Assembly: GCF_000319305.2 (NCBI RefSeq)
Contig: NZ_AMWJ02000001.1
Location: forward strand, 2,519,001 to 2,583,000
DNA length: 64,000 nt
Origin: Pseudomonas bharatica CSV86
GTDB lineage: Bacteria > Pseudomonadota > Gammaproteobacteria > Pseudomonadales > Pseudomonadaceae
Direction: 5' to 3'
Part shown: piece by piece, positions 53,553 through 63,700 of the stretch
How the letters are laid out: the number at the start of each line of letters is the position of its first letter
Position numbering within the stretch: position 1 is the stretch's first letter
Translations under genes and position numbers: made by a program
Notes under the pieces: generated by a model
The model's database searches: none
What the model saw: only the letters and a program-made list of their open reading frames with translations
Told to the model about the DNA's origin: nothing

Positions 53553-53575
53553 TAAATCGATGCAGAACGTCATCC

Positions 53576-54190
53576 ATGCCGCACCACCCATCCGCCGAGC
53601 GCGTCATCGATCTTTACGAGCGCCATGCCCGAACCTGGAGTCGCCTGCGTGGCGATCGATTGATCGAACGCAAATGGATCGAACGTTTTCATTCACTGCT
53701 GCCTCCGTGCTCGGCCATCCTCGACCTTGGCTGCGGTTCCGGCCAGCCCGTGGCGCGCTTTCTGATCGAAGCCGGCCATGGGTTGACCGGCGTGGATTCT
53801 TCGAGGCAAATGATCGCCTTGTGCAGCGAGCGTTTTGCCGGGCATCGATGGATTCACGCGGATATGCGCAGCGTGGCTTTGAATCGCCAGTTTGCCGGCA
53901 TCCTGGCCTGGAACAGCTTTTTTCATCTGGCGCACGAGGATCAGCGCCGGATGTTTGAGGTGTTCAAACGCCACGCGGCGCCCGGTGCATTGCTGATGTT
54001 CACCAGTGGCCCCAGCCATGGCGAGGCCCTTGGCGAACTCGAGGGCGAGACGCTGTATCACGCCAGCCTTGATCCGCAGGAGTACCGGGCATTGTTGAAA
54101 ACCCATGGTTTCGTGGAGCTGGATCATGTTGCAGAGGATCCGGAAAGCGGCGGCCTGACCGTCTGGCTGGTTCGTGCCCTTTTGACCTGA
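53576..54190 (+). CDS. Class I SAM-dependent methyltransferase
   Basis: 204 residues from ATG 53576. SAM motif I ILDLGCGSGQPVARFLI (about 48-64), then TGVDSSRQMIALCSERF and ADMRSVALNRQFAGILAWNSFFHLAHEDQRRMFEVFKRHAAPGALLMFTSG. Small-molecule or protein target is unknown. The ISL3 element ends 23 bases upstream of the start, so its natural promoter may have been displaced. It converges on the hmtA gene. Confidence 0.82.
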   Translation: MPHHPSAERVIDLYERHARTWSRLRGDRLIERKWIERFHSLLPPCSAILDLGCGSGQPVARFLIEAGHGLTGVDSSRQMIALCSERFAGHRWIHADMRSVALNRQFAGILAWNSFFHLAHEDQRRMFEVFKRHAAPGALLMFTSGPSHGEALGELEGETLYHASLDPQEYRALLKTHGFVELDHVAEDPESGGLTVWLVRALLT

Positions 54191-54243
54191 TATTCATTTT
54201 GTTTATAACTAAACTAAATGAATATTTAATTGAGTTATAAATT
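54190..54243. terminator. AT-rich interleaved inverted repeats between convergent genes
   Basis: ATATTCATTT (54190-54199) pairs with AAATGAATAT (54216-54225), and TTTATAACT (54202-54210) pairs with AGTTATAAA (54234-54242). The two stems overlap, as in a pseudoknot, in a very AT-rich gap between the stops at 54190 and 54253. Confidence 0.4.
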
Positions 54244-54252
54244 GGCAGGCTA

Positions 54253-56202
54253 TCAAGCGCCGCCTTCCCCGCCTGTTTCGTCATACCGCAACAACCGCCC
54301 GGCATTCCCCAGCACCAGCAAGGTACTCAGGTTGTGCAGCAACGCCGCGATCATCGCGCCTGCTGCGCCGAGCAGCCCGAAGGCTGCAGCCACCACTATC
54401 GCCAGGGTCCAGCCAAGTCCGATCACCACGTTCCACTGCAATGTGCGCCGGTATTCCCTGCTCAAGCGCACGCAGGTGCCCAGCCGGCGCAGATCGCCGT
54501 TGATCAGCACTATGTCCGCCGCTGCCAGGGCAATATCCGCCCCGCCCGCCCCCATTGCCACGCCCACTGCACCAGCCTTCAGTGCCAGCGAGTCGTTGAT
54601 GCCATCACCCACCACCATGGGCCGGAAGCCGGCCTGCAATTCGCGGTTGACGTGATGCAGCTTGTCCTCGGGCAGCGCCTGGGCGACTACCTGGGTGATA
54701 CCGGCCTGCTGCGCAACCGCTTCGGCAACGCTTTGCCGGTCGCCGGTCAGCAGCAGTTGCCGGTGCAGGCCCAGCTCACGCAGTTGCGCCAGTGCTTGCG
54801 GGGCCTCCTGTCGCAGCCTGTCGGAGAGCAGCAGCCAGGCGATGAAGCGGCGCTCCAGGGCGAGGCCGGCGATCGGGCCGTCGTGTTCGGGAATTGGCGG
54901 GATGGCTATGCCCATTTGCGCAAACAGTTCAGGGCGACCCAGTGCGGCCTCTCCCCGCTTCGTCCCGGCGACCACGCCGAAGCCTTGGCGTTCATGCACG
55001 TCGCTCAGGGTTGGCAATTGCTGGTGAGGCACCAGGCGCGCCAATGCGCGGCTCACCGGATGACTGCTCGCTGCCCCGAGGCCGGCGGCCAGTTCGATGA
55101 TTTCACTGTCCGGGTATTCGCTGCCCGCCGGGATGATCCGCTGCAGGTGCAGCGAGCCATGGGTCAGGGTGCCGGTCTTGTCGATCACCAGGGACGAAAG
55201 GTCCGCCAGTTCTTCGAGGAACGCCGAGCCGCGAATCAGGATGCCGTGCCGTGCCGCCACGGCGATGCCGGCAATCGCCGTGGCCGGAGCCGACAGCACC
55301 AGCGCGCAGGGACAGGCCGCTACCAGCACCGCCAGCATGGCCTGGGCATCGCTGGTGATAAACCAGGTAGCCGCGGCGATCAGCAATACCAGGAGCAGGT
55401 AGCGACCGGCATATCGCTCAAGCAACCGGGTGATCGGCGGCTTGGCCTGCTCGGCGCGCTGCATCAGGGCGATCACCTTGCCTAGGGTCGAGTCGCTGCC
55501 GACCCGGCTGATGCGCACTTTGAGGAACCCGTCGAGGTTGATCGCGCCACCGTGGATGTCCGTTCCTGGCCCGACTTCCTGGGGCAGTGCCTCACCGGTG
55601 ATCGGCGAGTTATCGAGGCTGGCCTGGCCTTCCAGTACCTGACCGTCGGCAGGCACCCGGTCACCGGCGCGTACTTCCACCAAGTCTCCCGGTACCAGGC
55701 TGGCGTTGTCGACTTCGCGCACCTGGCCACTGGCATCGAGCAGGCGCGCCTGGCTGCGTGTCAGGCGCCCCAGGGCTTCGATGGCCTCCTGCGAGCCCAG
55801 CATGCTGCGCTCTTCGAGCACGTGGCCGAGGATCATGATGATCGGCAACAGCGCCGCAGTGGCCAGGTCACCGGTGGCCCAGGCGCCGAGCATGGCCAGG
55901 GCGATCAGTTGGTCGGTGATCCCGTGCAGGCTCGGGTGCAGCAGGCTATGCCAGGCCGAGCGCAACACCGGCACCGCCACCAGCAGCGAGGCTATGCCGA
56001 GCAATACATCGGCCACGCTGTCCTGCCCCGGAGCCAGCCAGCGCCAGAGCAGGCCCAGGCCAAGCAGGCCCAGGGCGATCATAGCCAGGCTCAGTTGCCG
56101 CGCGGCCTGGCGGCGCTCGTCCCCGGACAGCAGGCCGGTGCCCAGATGCAGATGGCCATGGTGGTGATGGTCGTGGCCGTGATGGTGGTGATGGGCGCTC
56201 AT
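54253..56202 (-). CDS. hmtA: Heavy-metal P-type ATPase, HmtA-like
   Basis: 649 residues. His-rich N-terminus (MSAHHHHHGHDHHHHGHLH), no classic CxxC metal-binding domain. P1B-type motifs: CPC in VLVAACPCALVLS, DKTGTLTHG (phosphorylated Asp), SSHPVSRAL (HP) and GDGINDSLALKAG. It resembles P. aeruginosa HmtA (PA2435), reported to import copper and zinc rather than export them. It is the last gene of an operon after three SPFH proteins, with a Zur-like box at 60282 ahead of the operon, which supports import under zinc limitation. Confidence 0.8.
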   Translation of the reverse strand: MSAHHHHHGHDHHHHGHLHLGTGLLSGDERRQAARQLSLAMIALGLLGLGLLWRWLAPGQDSVADVLLGIASLLVAVPVLRSAWHSLLHPSLHGITDQLIALAMLGAWATGDLATAALLPIIMILGHVLEERSMLGSQEAIEALGRLTRSQARLLDASGQVREVDNASLVPGDLVEVRAGDRVPADGQVLEGQASLDNSPITGEALPQEVGPGTDIHGGAINLDGFLKVRISRVGSDSTLGKVIALMQRAEQAKPPITRLLERYAGRYLLLVLLIAAATWFITSDAQAMLAVLVAACPCALVLSAPATAIAGIAVAARHGILIRGSAFLEELADLSSLVIDKTGTLTHGSLHLQRIIPAGSEYPDSEIIELAAGLGAASSHPVSRALARLVPHQQLPTLSDVHERQGFGVVAGTKRGEAALGRPELFAQMGIAIPPIPEHDGPIAGLALERRFIAWLLLSDRLRQEAPQALAQLRELGLHRQLLLTGDRQSVAEAVAQQAGITQVVAQALPEDKLHHVNRELQAGFRPMVVGDGINDSLALKAGAVGVAMGAGGADIALAAADIVLINGDLRRLGTCVRLSREYRRTLQWNVVIGLGWTLAIVVAAAFGLLGAAGAMIAALLHNLSTLLVLGNAGRLLRYDETGGEGGA

Positions 56203-56215
56203 TGGAGTCCTTTGA

Positions 56216-57244
56216 TCAAGGTTTGGGACCGTCGAGGATCAGGCGACCGCTATCCTGCGGATCGACCAGGGTCACCGAGCCTGCTCGGGAGAGGATCGCC
56301 GGAACCCGCTCGCGATAGAGGCGCAGCATCAGGCCCGGGTCGTCCTGCTGACCGAGGCCGACGATGGTCGCAGTGCCGGCCTGTGCGCGGGACAGGCGTT
56401 CCCGCGCTTCGGCTTCGGCCACCTGCACGGTGCGGTCGGCGTTCTGCGTGGCCTCCTGCAGGCGCCGGGCGGCGTCGGTGCGGGCGCCGGCCACTTCCTG
56501 CTCGGCCAACTGGCTGGCCGTCAGTACCGAGTTGAAGGCATTGACGGCTGGCTGGGGCAAGGCCGATTGCACATCGACCCGGACCACCTCGATGCCCAGG
56601 TCGGTGCCGGCGGCCTTGAGCGCCGCCAGGCTGCGGTTGATGCCGTGCTGCAGGTCGCCACGCAAGCGCTCGCGGCGTTCGGCAAGCTGGCTGTCGGTGC
56701 CGACCAGTTCGGGGCGGGCGACCAGGATGGTGTCCATGTCTCGCGAGGCGCAGATCTGCACGGCGTTGCGCTCCACCAGGCGATCAAGGGCCGTCTCGAC
56801 ATGAGTGCCCTGCCGGGTAAAGGCATAGGGTTCGTTGACCTGATAGAACACCCGCACATCCAGTTGCACGATGCCGGCGTCACCGGTCAGCAGATAGCCG
56901 GAGCCGGCCGTGGCATCGCCGGCCAGTTTCACATCGTGATCGGCCTTGACCGCCGCTTCCGAGCGCAGCAGCAATTCGACTCGGCGCTCGGTGACGCGTC
57001 CAGCCGATGGCAGCATCAGTACCTGCTCGAACGGCCGCGGCCAGGCTAGCAGCAGCCCGGCATTCTGGATGCGTTGCTCGGCGCCCAGACGCAGGACCAC
57101 CGCACGGCTTTCCGGGCCGATCTCGCGGACATTGCCAAACAGCCAGCCCAGCGCCGCCAGCAAGGTGACCCCGTACACCGCGACGAAACCGATGCGTCCA
57201 GCCTGCAGCCAGGGCGCGGCGCTGCCCTGCCCTCGCTTGCTCAT
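56216..57244 (-). CDS. SPFH/band-7 protein (HflK/HflC-like), third of three
   Basis: 342 residues. One N-terminal membrane helix (VAVYGVTLLAALGWLFG) then a band-7 domain (VVLRLGAEQRIQNAGLLLAWPRPFEQVLML) and a coiled tail (AEQEVAGARTDAARRLQEATQNADRTVQVAEAEARERL) like that of HflK/HflC. Such proteins form inner-membrane rings that regulate FtsH or organise membrane microdomains. It overlaps the preceding gene by four bases and is 13 bases before hmtA. Confidence 0.78.
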   Translation of the reverse strand: MSKRGQGSAAPWLQAGRIGFVAVYGVTLLAALGWLFGNVREIGPESRAVVLRLGAEQRIQNAGLLLAWPRPFEQVLMLPSAGRVTERRVELLLRSEAAVKADHDVKLAGDATAGSGYLLTGDAGIVQLDVRVFYQVNEPYAFTRQGTHVETALDRLVERNAVQICASRDMDTILVARPELVGTDSQLAERRERLRGDLQHGINRSLAALKAAGTDLGIEVVRVDVQSALPQPAVNAFNSVLTASQLAEQEVAGARTDAARRLQEATQNADRTVQVAEAEARERLSRAQAGTATIVGLGQQDDPGLMLRLYRERVPAILSRAGSVTLVDPQDSGRLILDGPKP

Positions 57245-58239
57245 GGCTTCGCCCCTGTTGGCGGGCCGTCCACCAGCACGCGGAACGGCGCGGCGTCGGT
57301 GCGCAGGACCACGCGCGTGCCCGGATTGACCAGGTTGTCCAGGGTATCCAGCGAGCGCAGCAGGTTGTACAGCTCGGGCGCACCGGCGTAGGCCTTGCCA
57401 TAGACCTGTGCGGCCTGGACCTGGGCGCGGGCCTGGATGTCCGCAGCCTTGACGCTGGCGTCAGCTTCGATGATGCGCGCATCGCGTTCAGCGGCGGAGC
57501 GGATCTCGGCGGCCTTGCGCTTGCCTACGGCGGTGCGTTCGGTGGCGATGGTTTCGCGCTCGGCACGCATCCGGTCAACCGTCGCTTCCAGCGTGACCTT
57601 GGGCAGGGTCAGGCGCTCGATGCCCACCTGCACCACCTTGACCCCATAGGTTTCGCGCAACTGGCCAGTGATCTGTTCGCCCAGGCGATGCTCGAAGGCG
57701 TCGAGGCGCACCTTGCTCGCATCGACGTTGACCAGGTCGGCCAGTTCGAAGCCGCTGGCGCTGGTTTCCAGGGCCGAGCCGACCAGGGTGCGGATCTGCC
57801 GCGCGGCTTCGTCGGGCTGGTTCTGCACCGCACGCATGAAGCGCTTGATGCTTTGCGGCGTGGCCTCCACCTGCCAGGCGATATAGGCCTGGACAATGAT
57901 GCGCAGGCCGTCCCGGGTGCCGACGTCCTGCAAGCCGCTTGAGGTGGTACGCAGGCGCAGGTCCACCGGCACGGTGTTCTCCAACGGCAGCGGCCAGCGC
58001 CAGGCCAGGCCGGGCTCGAGCAGAACGCGTGCGGGGTTGCCGAAACGAGTCACTACCGTGGCCTCGCCGGTGCGTACCTGCACCAGGCAAGCGGCGGCGA
58101 GCATGACCAGGGCCAGCGCCGCTGCCACCAGCAGGCGGCGCCAGGTCGGCCCGGTGGCGGCTTGTTCATGCTCGTGGTCATGGGCATGATCCTGGCGGCA
58201 GCCATGAGCATGGGAGTGATCGGCATGATCGTGACTCAA
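57241..58239 (-). CDS. SPFH/band-7 protein with His-rich N-terminus (HflC-like), second of three
   Basis: 332 residues. N-terminus MSHDHADHSHAHGCRQDHAHDHEHE carries about 11 histidines, like the tail of the P-ATPase in the same operon; then one membrane helix (LLVAAALALVMLAAACLVQV) and a band-7 domain (VVTRFGNPARVLLEPGLAWRWPLPLENTVPVDLRL) with a long coiled region (ERETIATERTAVGKRKAAEIRSAAERDARIIEADASVKAADIQARAQ). The polyhistidine can bind Zn or Cu. Overlaps both neighbours by four bases. Confidence 0.8.
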   Translation of the reverse strand: MSHDHADHSHAHGCRQDHAHDHEHEQAATGPTWRRLLVAAALALVMLAAACLVQVRTGEATVVTRFGNPARVLLEPGLAWRWPLPLENTVPVDLRLRTTSSGLQDVGTRDGLRIIVQAYIAWQVEATPQSIKRFMRAVQNQPDEAARQIRTLVGSALETSASGFELADLVNVDASKVRLDAFEHRLGEQITGQLRETYGVKVVQVGIERLTLPKVTLEATVDRMRAERETIATERTAVGKRKAAEIRSAAERDARIIEADASVKAADIQARAQVQAAQVYGKAYAGAPELYNLLRSLDTLDNLVNPGTRVVLRTDAAPFRVLVDGPPTGAKP

Positions 58240-60224
58240 TGGGCACGCTCCTGGTCAGGTCGGGTTGCGGGTTTGCCTGTGCCCGGGCCCGCAGCGGGGT
58301 CCAGGGGGAATGCATAGCTGCGCAGGTCCAGGGTCGGGGCCTGCGCAGCTCCGAGGCGGTGGTCGATGATCAGGCTGCTGGCCTTGCCCAGGCCCTTGGC
58401 CAGATGGTCCAGGTACTGTTCGAGGACAAAGGCCTGTCCCGCCTGCTGCCAGGCGCTGCGTTCGGCGCTGAAGCGCAGCTCGGCGATTCGCGCCCTGGCT
58501 TCGGTTTCATGGGCGCTGGAGATGGCCTGGTGGTCAAGGCCGGTAGCCTTGGTCCATGCCTGGCTGTTTTGTTCGGCGGCTTTGCCACGGTCACGGGCGA
58601 TCAGGGCCTGCGCGGTGATCTGTGCGGCCTGGACGCCGTGGTAGGCATTGGCCGCGCCTGCCGGCGGATGGATCGCCTCCACCGAGGTGACGAGGACCTG
58701 CACGCCGCTGTCCAGGCGATCCAGATCCGCCTGGACGGCCGCGCCTATGTCCTGGCCAAGCGCTTGCCGCTCGGCGCCGAGCACGCCATCGAGGCTCCGG
58801 CTGGCAAAATCGCGAACCAGCACACGGTTGGCGATGGTGCGCAGGAGCATGGCGACGTCGGTGCTGTGATAGGTCGCGGCCAGTGCGGCGCGGTCGTCCA
58901 GGCCGATGCGATAGATGAAGCGCACGTCCATATTGACGATCTGGAAGTTCTGCCGGCCGCCCCCGTCGCCCGCGATGACCTGGGCATTTTCGCTGATATG
59001 GCTGGCATCCCACAGGCGGTTCGCCGCGGCGGGCGCCGGGCCTTCCGCATCGGCCAGCGGGTCGGCCAGGGCAGCGTCGCCGCTGGTCGCCAGTTCGTGG
59101 ACTTGGCCATTGTCGACCACCAGGACCCTGCCCAGCGGCCAGGGCAATCCGAGGTGCAGCCCGGGTTGCCACACCTCGACCGGGTTGCCGAAGCGCTCGT
59201 AGATGCCGCGATTGTCCATCGCGATCTGCGTCACTCCGGTCAACAGCCAGCCCACCATGGCAACCAGGGCCAGCACCGGCAACGCGGCACGGCGCATGAA
59301 GTCGAAGGCCCAGACCTGACGCAGGTCGATGCCGAAACGCTGGTGCAGCTCATGACGCAGGAACGCCAGCGGGCGTGGCGGCCATTGCAACAGGCCGCAG
59401 ACCAGGCTGCGGGCCAGCAGGCGTGGTTCCTGCCCGGCGCGCCTGGGGCTGAACACGGAAAACAGCGCGCGCAGGATCAGTTCCATGGCCAGGGTGGCCG
59501 GCAACAGGCCGGTCAGCACCGCCAGGCGTACCGGCCACAGCCGCTCGCCGCCTGTAAACAGCAGGCAGGCGATCGATAGCACCTGCACGGCCACCAACCA
59601 GCGGATCTGTGCTGCCAGGTCCGCGGCTTCCGGCCACACGACCGGGTTCTCGCTGGCCAGATGACGCTCCGCCACCACCAAGGCAAACGCCGCCAGGGCC
59701 AGCACACCGCCCGCGAGCCAGTGCAGTTGCCCCGCCGCTGCCGGTGCCGGCAGGTCGAGGCGCCAGGCGCTGGCGACCATTACCAGCGCCAGTACCGCCA
59801 AGCCTGCAAGCCACAGCGCTTCGCTGCCCAGGCGCTGCAACTGGCGCCGACCTGCAAGGCCAATGCGCAACAGGCCACGTTCCAGTGCACTGAGGGGCGG
59901 ATCGTCGGGATTGTCCGAAGCGCTCCACAGGGCCAGGCGCACGGCCTGGTGACCGATGGCTTCGGCGCGCCATCTGGCCACGGCCCAGGCTGAACGTCCT
60001 GCTGCTGCCAACAGCACCAGGGCCGCCGCATTCATGGCCAGTACCACTACCCATTGGCTTGCCGGATCGAACACGCCTATAAACAGTGCGCCGAGCCACA
60101 GCAGCGCCGCAGTCAATGTCGAGCCCTGGATCAGGCGGGCCAGGCGAAGCGTATGCAAGGAAGCTTGTTGAAAGCGCGGTGTTTCCTCGAACTGCCCGTC
60201 CGTGCTGGCTGGTTTGGCGCTCAT
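58236..60224 (-). CDS. Long SPFH/band-7 membrane protein (HflK-like), first of three
   Basis: 662 residues. The first about 330 are membrane segments (at least six helices in three pairs, such as LWLAGLAVLALVMVASAW and WLAGGVLALAAFALVVAE), unusual for HflK. The band-7 domain begins near residue 345 (IYERFGNPVEVWQPGLHLGLPWPLGRVLVV), followed by a coiled region. The frame is complete and no indel is needed. It heads the operon, 57 bases after a Zur-like box, and overlaps the next gene. Confidence 0.78.
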   Translation of the reverse strand: MSAKPASTDGQFEETPRFQQASLHTLRLARLIQGSTLTAALLWLGALFIGVFDPASQWVVVLAMNAAALVLLAAAGRSAWAVARWRAEAIGHQAVRLALWSASDNPDDPPLSALERGLLRIGLAGRRQLQRLGSEALWLAGLAVLALVMVASAWRLDLPAPAAAGQLHWLAGGVLALAAFALVVAERHLASENPVVWPEAADLAAQIRWLVAVQVLSIACLLFTGGERLWPVRLAVLTGLLPATLAMELILRALFSVFSPRRAGQEPRLLARSLVCGLLQWPPRPLAFLRHELHQRFGIDLRQVWAFDFMRRAALPVLALVAMVGWLLTGVTQIAMDNRGIYERFGNPVEVWQPGLHLGLPWPLGRVLVVDNGQVHELATSGDAALADPLADAEGPAPAAANRLWDASHISENAQVIAGDGGGRQNFQIVNMDVRFIYRIGLDDRAALAATYHSTDVAMLLRTIANRVLVRDFASRSLDGVLGAERQALGQDIGAAVQADLDRLDSGVQVLVTSVEAIHPPAGAANAYHGVQAAQITAQALIARDRGKAAEQNSQAWTKATGLDHQAISSAHETEARARIAELRFSAERSAWQQAGQAFVLEQYLDHLAKGLGKASSLIIDHRLGAAQAPTLDLRSYAFPLDPAAGPGTGKPATRPDQERAH

Positions 60225-60281
60225 GTGAATACGGGAACTCCGGGAAGGCTTATCGACCGGTTCTTGGGGTTGGGTGTGCGG

Positions 60282-60294
60282 GTTATGTTATAGC
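60282..60294. promoter_or_regulatory. Second Zur-box-like palindrome, before the SPFH-hmtA operon
   Basis: GTTATGTTATAGC on the plus strand is GCTATAACATAAC on the minus strand. It matches the Zur core GTTATAnnATAAC with one mismatch and the site at 1340 at 11 of 13 positions. Lies 57 bases before the start codon at 60224. Confidence 0.62.
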
Positions 60295-60437
60295 GGAGCT
60301 TGTGAAAAAGTCGTGTTAATGTAACTAAATGATTCAAGTTTCATCTTCAGTTCAGAGATTGCAAACGGCAAGCAACCATCCGCCCATGCCAAGGGTCAAA
60401 AAATAAACCGAACCTAAATCTGCCAAGGAAATCTCCG

Positions 60438-60653
60438 ATGAGTTTGCCCAACGAACCCCTACGGACAAGGCAATTACTGCAAGGCGCACGATTGGGCGAC
60501 GCAATCGCTGCCCACCTTGAAGGCCTCAAGCGCCTGCAAGCCCAGGTCAGTTATATGGCCAGGGCAGCAGAACAAGTGGACATGCAACTGAGCACGATCG
60601 AGAACGATCTCGAACAGGTGCGTGCGCAGCTTGGCGAAACACCCCGCACTTGA
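60438..60653 (+). CDS. Small coiled-coil protein of unknown function
   Basis: 71 residues, all helical by eye: LLQGARLGDAIAAHLEGLKRLQAQVSYMARAAEQVDMQLSTIENDLEQVRAQLGE, with heptad-like hydrophobics. No signal or membrane segment. Divergent from the SPFH operon. Ends at 60653 with a short GC palindrome (CCTGCGCGCAGG, 60656-60667) and TTTT right after, which may be a terminator. Confidence 0.55.
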   Translation: MSLPNEPLRTRQLLQGARLGDAIAAHLEGLKRLQAQVSYMARAAEQVDMQLSTIENDLEQVRAQLGETPRT

Positions 60654-60655
60654 GC

Positions 60656-60672
60656 CCTGCGCGCAGGTTTTA
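60656..60672 (+). terminator. Short GC palindrome followed by a T run (weak terminator)
   Basis: CCTGCGCGCAGG is self-complementary and TTTTA follows, directly after the stop of the small gene at 60653. Confidence 0.4.
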
Positions 60673-60765
60673 TGCGGTAAAGTTCGGCGCTTGCGCCAGG
60701 ACGGCAGCACCGTGGCTGTCCAATCCTTCAATGGCAGGTCATCACGCGTCAGCAGAGCATTAGGA

Positions 60766-63700
60766 ATGAACAAACCCGACGAGACGCTACAGGCCGAGAC
60801 GCCCTACACTTCCCTGCCCAGTTTCCTGCCATTCCCCATCGTTGGCCTGGGGGCTTCCGCAGGCGGGCTGGCCGCGCTGCTGCATTTCTTCGAAGAAATG
60901 CCCAATGAAAGCGGCATGGCCTTCGTGGTGGTGATGCACCTTTCGGCTGAACACGAGAGCAGCGCCGACCGCATCCTGCAGAAGGTCACGCGCATGCCCG
61001 TGCAGCAGGTGACCAAGCCCACCCCGATCGAGCCCAACCACGTCTACCTGATCTCCCCTGCCATGCAGCTGGAAATGCTCGACGGCTACCTGCGCGTTAC
61101 CGAGCGGCCCAGTGGCCAGCCGCGACATATCGCCATCGATGTGTTCTTCCGCACCATGGCCGACGCCCATCGTCATCGCAGCATCGGCATCGTCCTGTCC
61201 GGTGCCGGCAACGACGGCAGCGCCGGGCTGGTGAGGGTCAAGGAACAGGGTGGGGTGACCCTGGCCCAGTCCCTGGACGATGCCGAATACGAAAGCATGC
61301 CGCACAACGCCATCGCCACTGGCCAGGTGGACTTCGTCCTGCCGGTGGTGGACATGCCGCAAAAGCTGGTGGAACTGTGGGAAAACATGCGCAGCATCGA
61401 GTTGCCGCTGGGCGAAGAGATCGAGGCGCCGCTGCACAATCCCGAAACCGCCGAGGACGAGCGCGCCGCCGATGCCGCCCTGCGCGACATCATCATCATC
61501 CTGCGCGCCCGCACCGGCCATGACTTCAAGCATTACAAGCGGGCCACCGTACTGCGCCGGATCGAGCGGCGCATGCAGGTCAACCGCCTGAGCGACCTGC
61601 CGGCCTATCGCGACTTCCTCAACGTCAATACCGAGGAAGCCCGCGCCCTGCTCGACGACATGCTGATCGGCGTGACCAACTTCTTCCGCGACCGCGAGGC
61701 TTTCGAAGCGCTGGAGCGTGAAATCATTCCGCGCCTGTTCGAGCTCACCGGCGAAACCGACCCCACGGTGCGGGCCTGGTCGGCAGGCTGTTCTTCCGGC
61801 GAGGAGGCCTACTCGATCGCCATGCTGCTGGCCGATCATCTCGACTTCAGCCATGCCAGCCACAAGTTCCAGGTGTTCGCCACCGATATCGATGAACATG
61901 CCATCGGCGTCGGCCGGGCCGGGGTCTATCCCGAGGCGGTGGTCACCGATATACCGCCGGCACGCCTGCGCCAGCATTTCGCCAAGGAGCAGACCCACTT
62001 CAGGGTCAAGAAGGAAATCCGCGAGCGCGTGCTGTTCGCCCTGCACAACCTGCTGCGCGACCCACCTTTCTCCAAGCTGCACCTGATCAGTTGCCGCAAC
62101 CTGCTCATCTACCTCGACCGGCAGGTCCAGGCGGACATACTGCAGATGTTCCACTTCGCCCTGGCCCCGGGTGGCTACCTGTTCCTCGGCAGTTCGGAAT
62201 CGGCAGACGTCTGCCTCGATCTGTTCACCCCCGTGGACAAGAAGAACCGGATCTACCGGGCCAAGGCCAGTTCCAGCCTGGGGAGGCCGACCCCTGCCCT
62301 GCCCCTCAACGCCTTCACCGGGTTTTCCTTGCCCAATGTCGAGCGCAACCTGGAGCGGCGCAAGGTGTCCTTCGCCGAGGTCCACCAGCGGGTGCTGGAG
62401 CAGTACGGCCCGCCCAGCGTGGTGGTCAACCAGGACTCGGACATCGTGCACATGTCCGATCGCGCCGGGCGCTTCCTGCGCTATGTCGGCGGCGAGCCGT
62501 CGCACAATCTTCTGGTGCAGGTGCTGCCTGAACTGCGCCTGGAGTTGCGTACTGCGCTGTTCCAGGCCTTCCAGACCGGCAAGAGTATCGAGGCGCGGCG
62601 CGTACAGCTCGAGCGCGAGGGGCGCAGTTACTACGTGAACATGGTGGCCCGGCCATTCCGCGACCTGGATGCCGACTTCGTCCTGGTATTGTTCGACGAG
62701 GTCGAGGAAACCATGAGTGCCGAAGTCAAGAGTATCCGCGACGACGGCAAGGACAGCGTGCTCTCCCAGCTTGAAGGCGAACTGCACCGGACCAAGGAGC
62801 AATTGCAGGCCACCGTGGAGCAATCCGAGACCTCCACCGAAGAGCTGAAGGCTTCCAATGAAGAACTCCAGGCCATCAACGAGGAACTGCGCTCCACCAC
62901 CGAGGAGCTGGAAACCAGCAAGGAAGAGCTGCAGTCGATCAACGAAGAGCTGATCACGGTCAACCAGGAACTCAAGAGCAAGGTCGAGGAAACCGGCAAG
63001 ATCAACGACGACCTGCAGAACCTGATCGCCTCCACCGATATCGCCACGGTGTTCGTCGATCGGCGCATGCGCATCAAGTCCTACACGCCGCGGGCCACCG
63101 AGATCTTCAGCATCATTCCCTCGGACACCGGCCGCTCGCTGCTCGACATCACCCATCGCCTCGACTACCCGGGCATGGCCGATGACGCGGTGGCCGCCTT
63201 CGAGTCGCTGCGCATCATCGAATGCGAGGTGCCAAGCACCGATGGTCGCTGGTATATCGCCCGGCTGCTGCCCTACCGCACCACCGAGGACCTGATCGAC
63301 GGCGCCGTACTGACCTTCATCGATATCACCGAGCGGCGCCAGGCGGAGGAGCGCGTGCGCGAAGGCGAGGAGCGCCTGCGACTGGCGGCCGAAAGCACCC
63401 AGGACTTCATCATCCTGACCATGGATGCCCAGGGCCTGATCACCACCTGGAACCGCGGCGCCGAACGCACCTTCGGCTACAGCGAGGAAGACGTACTGGG
63501 CCGCAGCGCCGAATTGATCTTCCTGCCCGAAGACCGGGAAAACGGCGTGCTCCAGGAAGAACTGCGCCTGGCCCGCAGGGATGGCCGTGCCGACGACGAG
63601 CGCTGGTTGCAGCGCAAGGACGGCAGTCGCTTCTTCTGCAGCGGCGTGACCACCGCCCTGCACAACGGCCAGCACGGCTTCGCCAAGATCGGTCGGGATG

